The position numbers and the translations under genes are program-made. From contig NZ_CP046507.1 of the NCBI RefSeq assembly GCF_009741445.1, forward strand, positions 1,550,001 to 1,614,000: DNA of 64,000 bases. Direction: 5' to 3'. The notes beneath the pieces were generated by a model, which did not search any database, was not told the DNA's origin, and saw only the letters and a program-made list of their open reading frames with translations. Positions 17,227 to 25,572 of this stretch are shown one piece after another. Each line of letters starts with the position of its first letter. The stretch's first letter is position 1. The stretch comes from Mycobacterium avium subsp. avium (GTDB lineage: Bacteria; Actinomycetota; Actinomycetes; Mycobacteriales; Mycobacteriaceae).

Positions 17227-18117
17227 GTGAGCGGCGCCGCCGCGTTACTGTCCGGGCGCGGCGCGGTGGTGTCGGGCGGCAGCCGCGGCATCGGGCGCGC
17301 GGTCGCCGAACTGCTGGCCGGCCTGGGCGCCGGGGTGGTCGTCAGCGGCCGCGACCCGCAGGCCGTGCGGGAGACGGTTGCGGCGATCACCGCGGCCGGG
17401 GGGCGGGCCACCGCGGTGGTGGGAGCCGCCGACGACGAGCGCATCGCCCGAAGCCTCGTCGACGAGTGCATTGGCGCGTTCGGGCGGCTGGACGCCTTGA
17501 TCAACTGCGCCGGCATCGCCGAACCCGCGGGCTCGTCGATCCTGAACATCACCGCCGACGAATTCGACCACCTCATCGGCGCCCACCTGGGCACCGCTTT
17601 CCACACCTGCCGGGCGGCCGCCCCGGTCATGGTCGAGCAGCGGCACGGGTCCATCGTCAACACCAGCTCGGTGGCGTTCCTGGGCGACTACGGCGGGACC
17701 GGCTACCCGGCGGGCAAGGGTGCCGTCAACGCTCTGACCATGGCCATCGCCGCCGAATTGAAGGCCTACGGCGTCCGGGCCAACGTGGTGTGTCCCGGCG
17801 CCCGGACACGGCTGTCCACCGGCGCCGACTACGAACGACACATCGAGGACCTGCACCGTCGCGGGCTGCTCGACGACATGACCAGGCGGGCCTCGCTGGA
17901 CAGCGCCCCGCCCGTCTTCGTGGCGCCGGTCTACGGTTACCTCGTCAGCGACTTGGCGCGCGACGTGACGGGCCAGATCCTTGTCGCCGCAGGCGGTTTC
18001 GTGGGCAGCTTCGACCGTCAAACACCGCGCCTGCTAGGCTACCGCGATCATCATCGGGCCGGGCCGTGGTCGATCGAGGAGGTGCACACGATGATCGGCG
18101 CGGCGGCGACGCCATGA
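17227..18117 (+). CDS. Short-chain dehydrogenase (3-oxoacyl reductase type)
   Basis: A 296-residue SDR. The GTG at 17227 was chosen because the cofactor motif VSGGSRGIGRAVAELL follows at residue 15; the frame is open upstream but without family similarity. Other motifs are NCAGIAEPAG near 95, the Ser of IVNTSSVAFLG near 147, and the catalytic Tyr-Lys in GYPAGKGAVNALTM near 160. GRDPQAV after the second strand suggests NADPH. An extra C-terminal tail of about 40 residues follows the usual end. It is convergent with the cutinase gene and has no operon partner. Confidence 0.8.
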   Translation: MSGAAALLSGRGAVVSGGSRGIGRAVAELLAGLGAGVVVSGRDPQAVRETVAAITAAGGRATAVVGAADDERIARSLVDECIGAFGRLDALINCAGIAEPAGSSILNITADEFDHLIGAHLGTAFHTCRAAAPVMVEQRHGSIVNTSSVAFLGDYGGTGYPAGKGAVNALTMAIAAELKAYGVRANVVCPGARTRLSTGADYERHIEDLHRRGLLDDMTRRASLDSAPPVFVAPVYGYLVSDLARDVTGQILVAAGGFVGSFDRQTPRLLGYRDHHRAGPWSIEEVHTMIGAAATP

Positions 18118-18150
18118 CCCGCCGGATCCGACCGCGCCGGCGATTGCGGC

Positions 18151-18834
18151 CTACACCCGGTCGGTGGTGAAGTCGACCGCCTGATCGACCATCCCCGCCT
18201 CGACGTACTGCCGATGCGCGGCCGGGTTCACCGCCCCGGAACAGATCGGGTCGCCCGGCACGCACAATTCGATGGTCTTGGCGGCATACAGCGGCCCGAT
18301 GGTGACCGGCGGCTCGTTGATGATGCTCATGAACTGCGCCGACGGCTTGCCGAACAGGGCAACGGCCGCCACGTGGTTGGCGACGGCCGCCGGCATCGGC
18401 TGCAGCGACTGCACCAGCTGGACCCCGTCCGGCACCGCACTTTCGATGACGAAGCCCATCACCGCGGCGCCCTGGGAGTAGCCGCCCAGCACCATCTTGG
18501 TCCGGGGGCAATTCGCGGCCATCTGCTGCACGTGGGCGCCGGCATCGCTGATGCCGTCGGCGGCGGTGGGGAAGTCGGTGGTGGCGGGGTAGTTGACCGG
18601 GTAGACGCCCACGGACTTCGTGCCGAGGCGCGACCGCAGCGTGTCGACGAAGCTCTGGCCGATCCGTCCGACGCCGGGAGGTTCGGAGGTGCCGCGAGCA
18701 AACACCACCTCGACGTCAGGGCACGAATCCGCGGCTGCCGGCGCGGCCGTGCCGACGAGCGCCGGACCGAGGAGCAGCGCCCAAAACGGCGACAGCACAG
18801 CACAACTCAAGCCAGCGAGGAGACGCGCCTTCAC
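18151..18834 (-). CDS. Secreted cutinase-family serine esterase
   Basis: A 227-residue exported alpha/beta hydrolase. The signal peptide covers about 35 residues and ends in TAAPAAADS. The family start CPDVEVVFARGTSEPPGVGR and the nucleophile elbow LGGYSQGAAVMGF are clear; the Asp and His of the triad are in LCVPGDPICSG and NPAAHRQYVEAG, with paired Cys as in other mycobacterial cutinase-like proteins (Culp). Members hydrolyse lipid esters at or outside the cell wall. The GTG at 18834 is preceded by AGGAT and gives a normal signal peptide, so it was preferred over longer frames. Confidence 0.87.
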   Translation of the reverse strand: MKARLLAGLSCAVLSPFWALLLGPALVGTAAPAAADSCPDVEVVFARGTSEPPGVGRIGQSFVDTLRSRLGTKSVGVYPVNYPATTDFPTAADGISDAGAHVQQMAANCPRTKMVLGGYSQGAAVMGFVIESAVPDGVQLVQSLQPMPAAVANHVAAVALFGKPSAQFMSIINEPPVTIGPLYAAKTIELCVPGDPICSGAVNPAAHRQYVEAGMVDQAVDFTTDRV

Positions 18835-18847
18835 ATCGCGATCCTGC

Positions 18848-18888
18848 CACAGCACGGCCGCCGGCGCGCGCCGGGCGATCGTGCTGTG
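18848..18888 (-). terminator. Hairpin between TetR and cutinase genes
   Basis: Nine-base arms CACAGCACG and CGTGCTGTG enclose the GC palindrome CCGGCGCGCGCCGG. It lies downstream of the TetR gene stop and just before the cutinase start, so it may terminate the TetR transcript, or structure the cutinase leader. No T-tract. Confidence 0.45.
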
Positions 18889-19002
18889 ACGAAGACAACC
18901 ACCGGCCGGCCTCGCGGGCACCCGCGCCGGACATGTCGGTGCACATGTATGGTCACCGCGCCGGGGCCTTGGGGCCTGGGCCTGGAATGCCGGCGTGGGT
19001 GC

Positions 19003-19677
19003 TCAGGACGCTTTCGACGCCCGCCGGCGGGGGCGTTGCTGCGGCTCGGCGGCGCCCAGCGCGTCCATCGCGCGGAGCAACTGCGGGTAGGCGATCGCCG
19101 GCCCGATCCAGCGGGTCAGGTAGCGCCGCAGATCCGCGCCGGTGCGCGGCGGACGGCCCGGGTCGGTGAGGAAGGAATGCAGCACCCGCAACGAGAACTC
19201 GTTCAGCTCTTCCAGCCCGGCTTCGTCGAAACCGTAACTCTCCCAGTCGATGTCGTAACGGTGCAGCATGGATCGGCCGAACGCCAACGCGGTGTCGGAG
19301 ATGATCGACACCTTCTGGCCGCCGCGGTGGCGCTGGTTGAGGACGAACTCGACCTGGTGGTCGGAGGCCAGCTCCTCGACGGCGAACGCCATCCCCTCGG
19401 TGATCGCCACCACCGGGTCGGTCACGCCGTCGAGATGGGCCGCCATCCGGTCCAGGAAGCCGTCGGCCGACCGCATCGCCGAGGCCACCAACAACGCCTG
19501 CGTCCCCGGGAAGTAGCGGTAGACCGTCTGCCGGGTCACGCCCAGTGCCCGCGCCACGTCGGCGATCCGCAACGCCGACCCGCGTTCGGCGATGATCCGG
19601 TCGGCGGCGTCGAGGATGCGCTCGATCGCCTCCGCATCGGATGCCGGCGTGTTTCCCGCCCAGCCATGACTGCGCAT
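19003..19677 (-). CDS. TetR family transcriptional regulator
   Basis: A 224-residue regulator. The helix-turn-helix lies at residues 18-65 (IERILDAADRIIAERG, then IADVARALGVTRQTVYRYFP). The ligand domain includes VEFVLNQRHRGGQKVS and the protein ends in a basic tail (QQRPRRRASKAS). It is divergent from the amidohydrolase gene, with about 185 bp between, so that gene is its most likely target besides itself. Confidence 0.83.
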   Translation of the reverse strand: MRSHGWAGNTPASDAEAIERILDAADRIIAERGSALRIADVARALGVTRQTVYRYFPGTQALLVASAMRSADGFLDRMAAHLDGVTDPVVAITEGMAFAVEELASDHQVEFVLNQRHRGGQKVSIISDTALAFGRSMLHRYDIDWESYGFDEAGLEELNEFSLRVLHSFLTDPGRPPRTGADLRRYLTRWIGPAIAYPQLLRAMDALGAAEPQQRPRRRASKAS

Positions 19678-19791
19678 GATTACCCGATGGCAAACTCGTA
19701 GCAGGTGATCCCCACAGCTGGATCTTAGCCTCCATCACCGCCGGATCGTCGCTGGCTAACCCACGCGTCGGGGCGCCCGCAACCCGGCAAG

Positions 19792-19810
19792 ACACTATTC
19801 CCATTGTGTA
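19792..19810. promoter_or_regulatory. Possible operator between TetR and amidohydrolase genes
   Basis: Imperfect inverted repeat ACACTA, seven bases, TGTGTA in the divergent intergenic region, 52 bp before the amidohydrolase start. It resembles a TetR-type site, but the symmetry is incomplete. Confidence 0.25.
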
Positions 19811-19861
19811 TGATCACTGCGAATCTCTTCCGGCGTGCCGGCTGGACAGAAAGGCCGACCG

Positions 19862-21628
19862 ATGGGCTACGACACCGTGATCACCAACGGGCGCTGGTTC
19901 GACGGGACGGGCGGACCGTCGGCAATGCGGGACATCGGCGTGCGCGACGGCCGCGTCGTCACGATCGCCGCGGGGCCGCTGGACACCGCCGGCGCGACCG
20001 TCATCGACGCCTCCGGCCAGTGGGTGATCCCCGGCATCATCGACATCCACACCCACTACGACGTCGAAATACTTTGCGAGCCGGAGCTTTCCGAGTCGTT
20101 GCGGCACGGTGTGACCACGGTACTGGTGGGCTCGTGCTCGCTGTCGACGGTCTACCTGGACAACGTCGACGCGGGTGACATCTTCGGCCGGGTGGAGGCG
20201 ATCCCGCGGCGCTACGTCATCGAGCACCTAAAGGCGGCCCGGTCCTGGACCAACCCCAAGGAGTACGTGGCCGAACTCGAACGGCGCAACCTGGGCCCGA
20301 ACGTCGCGGCGTTCATCGGGCATTCGGACATGCGCGCCGCCACCATGGGACTGGACCGGGCGACCCGCAAGGACGTCCGGCCGTCCGCGGCCGAACTGGC
20401 CCGGATGGAGACGATGCTCAACGAGGCACTCGACGAGGGGTTCGTCGGGATGTCCTCGCAGCAGCTGTTGTTCGACAAGCTCGACGGCGAGGTGTGCCGG
20501 TCGCGCACCCTGCCGTCGACCTACGCCGCGCCGCGAGAGCTGCGCCGGCTGAACGCGATCCTGCGGCGGCGCGACAAGATCCTGCAGTCGGGGCCGGACA
20601 TCACGAATCCGCTGTCGGTGCTGTCGCAGCTGATGACGTCCCTCGGGATCGGCCGGCCGCGGCTGAAGACCAGCCTGCTGTCGGCGGCCGACATCAAGGC
20701 CATACCGTTCGTGATCCACGTGATGGACCGGCTCGCCCGGGTCGTCAATGCCCTTGGCGGCGACTTCCGCTGGCAGCACCTGCCGGTGCCGTTCGAGGTG
20801 TACGCGGACGGGATTTCGCTGGTGGTGTTCGAGGAGTTCGGTTCCGGCGCCGCGGCCCTGCACCTGCAGACCGAGATCGAGCGCAATCGGCTGATGCGGG
20901 ACGAAGGGTACCGGCGCCGGTTCCGCAAGGACTACGACAGCAGATTCGGGCCCCGGGTGTGGCACCGCGACTTCTTCGACGCCGAGATCGTGGCCTGCCC
21001 AGAGCAGGCCGTCGTCGGCAAGTCGTTCGGGCAGGTCGGCCTGGAGCGCGGCGGCCTGCACCCGGTCGACGCGTTCTTGGACCTGGTCGTCGAGCACGGC
21101 GAGCGGCTGCGCTGGCGCACCACGATCTCCAACCATCGTCCCGAGGTGCTGCGGAAGATGGCCCAGAGTCCCACCGTTCAGATGGGGTTCTCCGACGCCG
21201 GGGCGCATCTGCGCAACATGGCGTTCTACAACTCCGGGCTGCGGCTGCTGCGGCACGCGCACGACGCCCAGAAAGCCGGTAAGCCCTTCATCTCCATGGA
21301 GCACGCCGTGCACCGGCTCACCGGCGAACTCGGGCGGTGGTACGGCATCGACGCCGGCACCCTGCGCGTGGGCGACCGCGCCGACATCGTCGTCATCGAT
21401 CCCGCCAGGCTCGACGAGTCGCTCGACCGCTATGCCGAGCATCCGGTTGCGTCCTACGGCGGGTTGTCGCGGATGGTGAACCGCAACGACGACACGGTCA
21501 CCGCGGTGCTGGTGGCCGGGAAGCTCGCGTTCGGCTCCGGTCGGGCCGCGCCGCAGCTGGGCAAGCAGCGATACGGTCAGTTCCTTCGCGCCGGCCGGCC
21601 GTCGCGCACCCTGGTCAGCACCGGCTAG
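19862..21628 (+). CDS. N-acyl-D-amino-acid deacylase-like amidohydrolase
   Basis: A 588-residue metal-dependent amidohydrolase. The N-terminal beta domain is followed by IPGIIDIHTHYDVEI (metal His pair, near residue 60), GVTTVLVGSCSLS with the Cys used as a metal ligand in D-aminoacylases, TISNHRPEVL, and the late FSDAGAHLRNM with the catalytic Asp. The C-terminal segment LRVGDRADIVVIDPARL returns to the beta domain. Family members hydrolyse N-acyl-D-amino acids or similar amides; the substrate here is unknown. The ATG at 19862 follows AGAAAGG; a second ATG 27 bp earlier lacks a site. A TetR gene is divergent. Confidence 0.83.
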   Translation: MGYDTVITNGRWFDGTGGPSAMRDIGVRDGRVVTIAAGPLDTAGATVIDASGQWVIPGIIDIHTHYDVEILCEPELSESLRHGVTTVLVGSCSLSTVYLDNVDAGDIFGRVEAIPRRYVIEHLKAARSWTNPKEYVAELERRNLGPNVAAFIGHSDMRAATMGLDRATRKDVRPSAAELARMETMLNEALDEGFVGMSSQQLLFDKLDGEVCRSRTLPSTYAAPRELRRLNAILRRRDKILQSGPDITNPLSVLSQLMTSLGIGRPRLKTSLLSAADIKAIPFVIHVMDRLARVVNALGGDFRWQHLPVPFEVYADGISLVVFEEFGSGAAALHLQTEIERNRLMRDEGYRRRFRKDYDSRFGPRVWHRDFFDAEIVACPEQAVVGKSFGQVGLERGGLHPVDAFLDLVVEHGERLRWRTTISNHRPEVLRKMAQSPTVQMGFSDAGAHLRNMAFYNSGLRLLRHAHDAQKAGKPFISMEHAVHRLTGELGRWYGIDAGTLRVGDRADIVVIDPARLDESLDRYAEHPVASYGGLSRMVNRNDDTVTAVLVAGKLAFGSGRAAPQLGKQRYGQFLRAGRPSRTLVSTG

Positions 21629-21664
21629 CGCGAACCAGCCTGCAGCACAGTCGATTTCGTGTGT

Positions 21665-22270
21665 TCATGACGCCCGCGCGGCGCCCAGGATGAGGTCGAC
21701 GGCCTCGTCGAGCTGTCCGGAGATCTCGGCGAAGCTGACGAACCGGGCGGTCATCAGCGCACCCGAGAAGGTCATCTGCAGGGTGGACTTGACGGCGCGC
21801 GGCCAGCCCGGCCCCAACGCGGCCGCGATCCGCCGGGACACCTCCTCGCCGATCTGCTCCCGCAGCGGCTTGACCGCCGGATCGTCGGCCATCAGCGCCG
21901 CACCGCAGGCGGCGGTCAACTCCGGCTCATCGGCGACCACCACCGCCATGTCCCGCAGCGTCGCGCTGACCCTGCGCTGGGCCGTCTCGTTGACGTCGGT
22001 GTGCACCGGCAGGTCGCGCAGAAAGCGCAGGTACACCGCCGCCACCAGGGCGCTCTTCGACGGAAAGTAGGTGTAGGCGCTGGCCGGTGATACCCCGGCG
22101 CGGGTCGCGACGGCGCGCATCGTCAAGCCGGCGTAGGACGATTCCCGCAACTCCTGCAACCCGGCGTCGAGCACTTTGCGGATCGTCTGTCCGGGCCGGC
22201 GGTCGGATCGACGCGCCGGTCCGGTGGGGGCGCCGCCGGCGATGACCGGCGATGACGCATCTTCGGGCAC
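21665..22270 (-). CDS. TetR family transcriptional regulator
   Basis: A 201-residue regulator. The helix-turn-helix is at residues 28-75 (IRKVLDAGLQELRESSYAGL, then TRAGVSPASAYTYFPSK). The C-terminal domain is of the TetR_C type seen in many mycobacterial repressors. It is convergent with the amidohydrolase gene and divergent, over 90 bp, from the methyltransferase gene, which may be its target. Confidence 0.83.
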   Translation of the reverse strand: MPEDASSPVIAGGAPTGPARRSDRRPGQTIRKVLDAGLQELRESSYAGLTMRAVATRAGVSPASAYTYFPSKSALVAAVYLRFLRDLPVHTDVNETAQRRVSATLRDMAVVVADEPELTAACGAALMADDPAVKPLREQIGEEVSRRIAAALGPGWPRAVKSTLQMTFSGALMTARFVSFAEISGQLDEAVDLILGAARAS

Positions 22271-22360
22271 CCGTCGAGTGTAGGAATGAGCCCGCCGCCG
22301 ACAGCGAGTGCCGCCCGGTCAGCACACGGCGGCCGGGCCTAGAGTGGCTGGGCGGAGGAG

Positions 22361-22942
22361 ATGCGGATGGGCGAAGCCGACCGGCATCGCTGGGACGAGC
22401 GGTACGCGGCGAACGGCCCGCCGCCGCTGAGTTCGGTTGCGCCGCCCGGTGTTTTCGCGCGCCACGCGGACGTGTTCCCGGCTGCAGGGCGGGCGCTGGA
22501 CCTGGCCTGCGGGCAGGGGACCGCGGCGGTGTGGTTGGCGTTGCGCGGGCTGCGCGTGCTGGGCCTGGACGTCTCGCCGGTGGCGATCGGCCAGGCGCGG
22601 GACCTGGCCCGGCGCGCCGGGGTGGGCGAGCGGTGCCGCTTCGACGTCGCCGATCTCGACCGCGGGCTGCCGGTAGGGCCACTCGCCGACGTCATCGTCT
22701 GCTGCAAGTTCCGCGACCGCCGCCTCGACCGGGCCATCGTCGAACGGCTGGCGCCGGGCGGGCTGCTGGCCATCGCCGTGCTCAGCGAGGTGGGAGCCGG
22801 CCCGGGCCCGTTCCGCGCGGCGCCCGGCGAACTGACCGCCGCGTTCGCCGATCTGCAGCCGATCGCCGCCGGAGAGGCGGACGGCCAGGCGTGGCTGCTG
22901 GCCCGGGCCTCACAATCCGAGCCGATGGTTGAGAGGCGTTGA
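22361..22942 (+). CDS. SAM-dependent methyltransferase (TehB/class I type)
   Basis: A 193-residue Rossmann-fold methyltransferase. RHRWDERYAANG at the N-terminus and motif I ALDLACGQGTAAVWLALRG (near residue 45) resemble TehB-like and tellurite or thiol methyltransferases. VLGLDVSPVAIGQARDLA is motif II and FDVADLDRGL motif III. Two ATGs, 6 bp apart, are possible starts, with GGAGGAG just ahead. It ends 8 bp from the convergent helicase gene. Confidence 0.8.
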   Translation: MRMGEADRHRWDERYAANGPPPLSSVAPPGVFARHADVFPAAGRALDLACGQGTAAVWLALRGLRVLGLDVSPVAIGQARDLARRAGVGERCRFDVADLDRGLPVGPLADVIVCCKFRDRRLDRAIVERLAPGGLLAIAVLSEVGAGPGPFRAAPGELTAAFADLQPIAAGEADGQAWLLARASQSEPMVERR

Positions 22943-22950
22943 GCCGCAGC

Positions 22951-24318
22951 CTATCCCGCGCTGCCCTGGGCGCGGCTGGCGCGGCGACGGTCGGGTCGCC
23001 GGGCCGGTGCGGCGGGCCGGTGCGGGACGGCGGCGTGGGCCGCGGTCGTCCTCGCCGACCGGCCGCTGCGCCGGCGCCGTTGTCCCGCGGCAGCCGGCCG
23101 ATGCGGCCCGGCCGGGTGCGACGGCACACCGGCGGCCGCGGGCGGCTTCGGGGGCGCGATCGGGCCGACGAGTGCGCGCACCGCCTCCGAGCCGGCGGTC
23201 ACCCGCTGGGGTGCGACGTCGATACCGGCCTTGCGCATCAGCGCCCGGGTGTGTTCGCGCTGCTCGGGCAGCACCACCGTGACGACGTCGCCGGCGCTGC
23301 CGGCCCGCGCGGTGCGCCCGGACCGGTGCAGATAGGACTTGTGCTCGCTGGGCGGGTCGATGTGCACGACGAGCTCGACCTCGTCGACGTGCACGCCGCG
23401 CGCCGCGATGTCCGTCGCGACCAGCACCCGGGCGCTGCCGGCGGCGAACATGGCCAGGTTGCGCTCCCGCGCGGGCTGGGACAGGTTGCCGTGTAGGTCG
23501 ACCGAGGGAACCCCCGATTCGGTGAGTTGCCTGGCGAGCTTGCGCGCTTGATGTTTGGTGCGCAGGAACAGGATTCGGCGCCCGGTGCCCGAAGCGAGCC
23601 GGTGCACCAACTCCTTCTTCGCCTGCGCGCTGTCGACGTGGAACACATGATGGGTCATCTCGGACACGGGCGAATTGGCCTCGTCGACGGAGTGCAGCAC
23701 CGCGTCGCGGAGGAACCGGGTGACCAGCTTGTCCACCCCGTTGTCCAGCGTCGCCGAAAACAGCAGCCGCTGGCCATCATTGGGCGTGGCGGCCAGAATC
23801 CGGGTGACGCCGGGCAGAAAGCCGAGATCGGCCATGTGGTCTGCCTCGTCGATCACGGTGACCCGCACCGCCTCCAGGGTGATCAAACGCTGCCGCATCA
23901 GATCCTCGAGCCGGCCGGGGCAGGCCACCACGATGTCCACTCCGGCCTTCAGCGCGGTGACCTGGCGGTGTTGCGAGACGCCGCCGAAGATCGTGCTGAC
24001 CCGCAGGCCAGCCGCCGCCGCCAACGGCTCGAGCGTCGCGGTGATCTGCGTCGCCAGCTCCCGGGTGGGTGCCAGCACCAAACCCGTTGGCCGGGCGGGA
24101 CGGCGGTTTCCGGTGGACAGCCGGCCGACGAGCGGAATCGAGAAGGCGAGTGTCTTGCCGCTGCCGGTTTTCCCGCGGCCCAGCACATCTCGCCCGGCAA
24201 GGGTGTCGGGCAGGGTTTCGGCCTGGATGGGGAACGGGCTCGTGATGCCGCGCGCCGTCAGCGCATCCACGATCCGGGCGGGCACGCCGAGATCGGCAAA
24301 AGTCTTGGGGGTGGTCAC
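22951..24318 (-). CDS. DEAD-box RNA helicase (RhlE type)
   Basis: A 455-residue ATP-dependent RNA helicase. The Q-motif region is TFADLGVPARIVDALTARG, motif I RGKTGSGKT, Ia PTRELATQ, II VIDEADHM, III LFSATLD, V TDIAARGVHV and VI HRSGRTARAG. The C-terminal tail of about 85 residues is rich in Arg, Ala and Pro and probably binds RNA. The GTG at 24318 is preceded by a good site (GAAAGG) and opens directly into the conserved region; a longer frame from 24447 lacks support. Such helicases help unfold RNA in ribosome assembly and mRNA decay, often under cold stress. Confidence 0.88.
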   Translation of the reverse strand: MTTPKTFADLGVPARIVDALTARGITSPFPIQAETLPDTLAGRDVLGRGKTGSGKTLAFSIPLVGRLSTGNRRPARPTGLVLAPTRELATQITATLEPLAAAAGLRVSTIFGGVSQHRQVTALKAGVDIVVACPGRLEDLMRQRLITLEAVRVTVIDEADHMADLGFLPGVTRILAATPNDGQRLLFSATLDNGVDKLVTRFLRDAVLHSVDEANSPVSEMTHHVFHVDSAQAKKELVHRLASGTGRRILFLRTKHQARKLARQLTESGVPSVDLHGNLSQPARERNLAMFAAGSARVLVATDIAARGVHVDEVELVVHIDPPSEHKSYLHRSGRTARAGSAGDVVTVVLPEQREHTRALMRKAGIDVAPQRVTAGSEAVRALVGPIAPPKPPAAAGVPSHPAGPHRPAAAGQRRRRSGRSARTTAAHAAVPHRPAAPARRPDRRRASRAQGSAG

Positions 24319-24685
24319 TTTTCGGTGCCTTTCAGGCAGCACCGGGTGGGAGACGAGGACGTCCCGCGGACCGGCGCGAGGTGGCGAGATTGCCGGCTGG
24401 CAAAATCGATCGCCGCGAGACAAGCCAGTGCGGGATGCACGGATCATCCGGGTGCCGGGCGCGGTCTACGGCGCCGGCACCGGTGGGATGAGAAACTTTC
24501 CACGACGGGTTGGCGGTTCATGTCAGTGTTCATGACTGTGCTCGTGACAGTGACGCCAACGTTGCGACCAGCCTAGCCTATCGCCGCCCCGGACCGCTAA
24601 ACGGCCGCACAGCGGCCGCAGCCCGAGCACGGTGAGCAGCGCAAAGCCGATTTCGGCCGGGCCGGTCTCCGGTAATGTCTGCCTG
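24319..24685. other. Divergent intergenic region, helicase and crotonase
   Basis: About 370 bp with no convincing gene. It holds a 7-bp hairpin CGGCCGC-aca-GCGGCCG (24602-24618) ahead of the crotonase, and on the helicase side two ATGAAC copies 12 bp apart within a CAGTG/CACTG-rich stretch near 24520-24560. The helicase leader is therefore long, as is common for cold-induced helicases. Promoters for both genes must lie here. Confidence 0.35.
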
Positions 24686-25537
24686 ATGGAGCGGCGCGTC
24701 CTGGAAGCGGTCATCTACGAGCGGGAACCGCCGATCGCGCGGATCGTGCTCAATCGGGTCGACAAGGCCAACACCAAGGACGCGGTGCTGGTCACCGAGG
24801 TCGACGACTGCCTGCACGAGGCCGACCGGGACAAGGACATCAAGGTCGTCATCATCAAGGCCAACGGCAAGGGATTCTGCGGCGGCCACGTGGCCCGGTG
24901 GGGCCCGGACGAAAATCCGTATCCCGATTTCGGGGAGACCTTCGAAGACCTCTACAAGGGCACCGCCGACCTGTTCTTGTGGCCGACGCTGTATCTGTGG
25001 GAGTTTCCCAAGCCGACCATCTCCCAAATCCACGGCTACTGCATGGGCGGTGGAATCTATCTCGGCTTGCTGACCGACTTCTGCGTCGCCTCCGAGGACG
25101 CGTATTTCCAGATGCCCCTTGCCCAGAGCCTCGGCGAGCCCGGCGGGCACACCATGATCGAGCCCTGGCTGATGATGAACTGGCACCGCACCATGGACTG
25201 GTTGCTGCTGGCGCCGACGCTTTCCGCGCAACAGGCCCTCGACTGGGGGCTGCTCAACAAGGTGGTGGCGCGCGACGACCTCGAGGACACCGTCGAGGAG
25301 ATGGCCCGCAAGATCGCCCAGATCCCGTTGACCACACTGATGGCGGTCAAGAACAACGTGAAGCGGGCGTGGGAGTTGATGGGCATGCGGGTGCACCTGC
25401 AGGTCAGCCACATCCTGACCAACATGGTCGGCGCCGCCTCCGACGTGCAGGCGCGCCGGGCCGAGCTGATGCGGTCGGGCATGAAGCCGCGCGAATTCGT
25501 CGACAAGCCGGACGAAAAGGGTTCTCCGCCAACGTGA
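24686..25537 (+). CDS. Crotonase-family protein lacking the hydratase glutamates
   Basis: A 283-residue enoyl-CoA hydratase/isomerase fold. CoA and oxyanion motifs are KANGKGFCGGH (near residue 58) and IHGYCMGGGIYLGLL (near 118). Hydratases carry Glu after the GGG (GGGCELA) and in the next helix (QPEI); here the sites read GGGIYLG and QMPLAQ, so both are absent. Another crotonase-type reaction or a binding role is more likely than simple hydration. ATG 24686 starts the family similarity; the upstream in-frame ATG does not. It is a paralogue of the gene at 30249-31121, sharing WELMGMRVH near the C-terminus, and is convergent with the flavoprotein. Confidence 0.8.
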   Translation: MERRVLEAVIYEREPPIARIVLNRVDKANTKDAVLVTEVDDCLHEADRDKDIKVVIIKANGKGFCGGHVARWGPDENPYPDFGETFEDLYKGTADLFLWPTLYLWEFPKPTISQIHGYCMGGGIYLGLLTDFCVASEDAYFQMPLAQSLGEPGGHTMIEPWLMMNWHRTMDWLLLAPTLSAQQALDWGLLNKVVARDDLEDTVEEMARKIAQIPLTTLMAVKNNVKRAWELMGMRVHLQVSHILTNMVGAASDVQARRAELMRSGMKPREFVDKPDEKGSPPT

Positions 25538-25540
25538 AGT

Positions 25541-25572
25541 TAGTTTCACGCTCGCGACCGAGCGTGAAACTA
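25541..25572. terminator. Bidirectional hairpin terminator overlapping a stop codon
   Basis: Perfect 14-bp stem TAGTTTCACGCTCG, loop CGAC, then its complement, between two convergent genes. The right arm includes the stop codon of the minus-strand flavoprotein, and the left arm starts 4 bp after the crotonase stop. The symmetry serves both strands. Confidence 0.75.
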
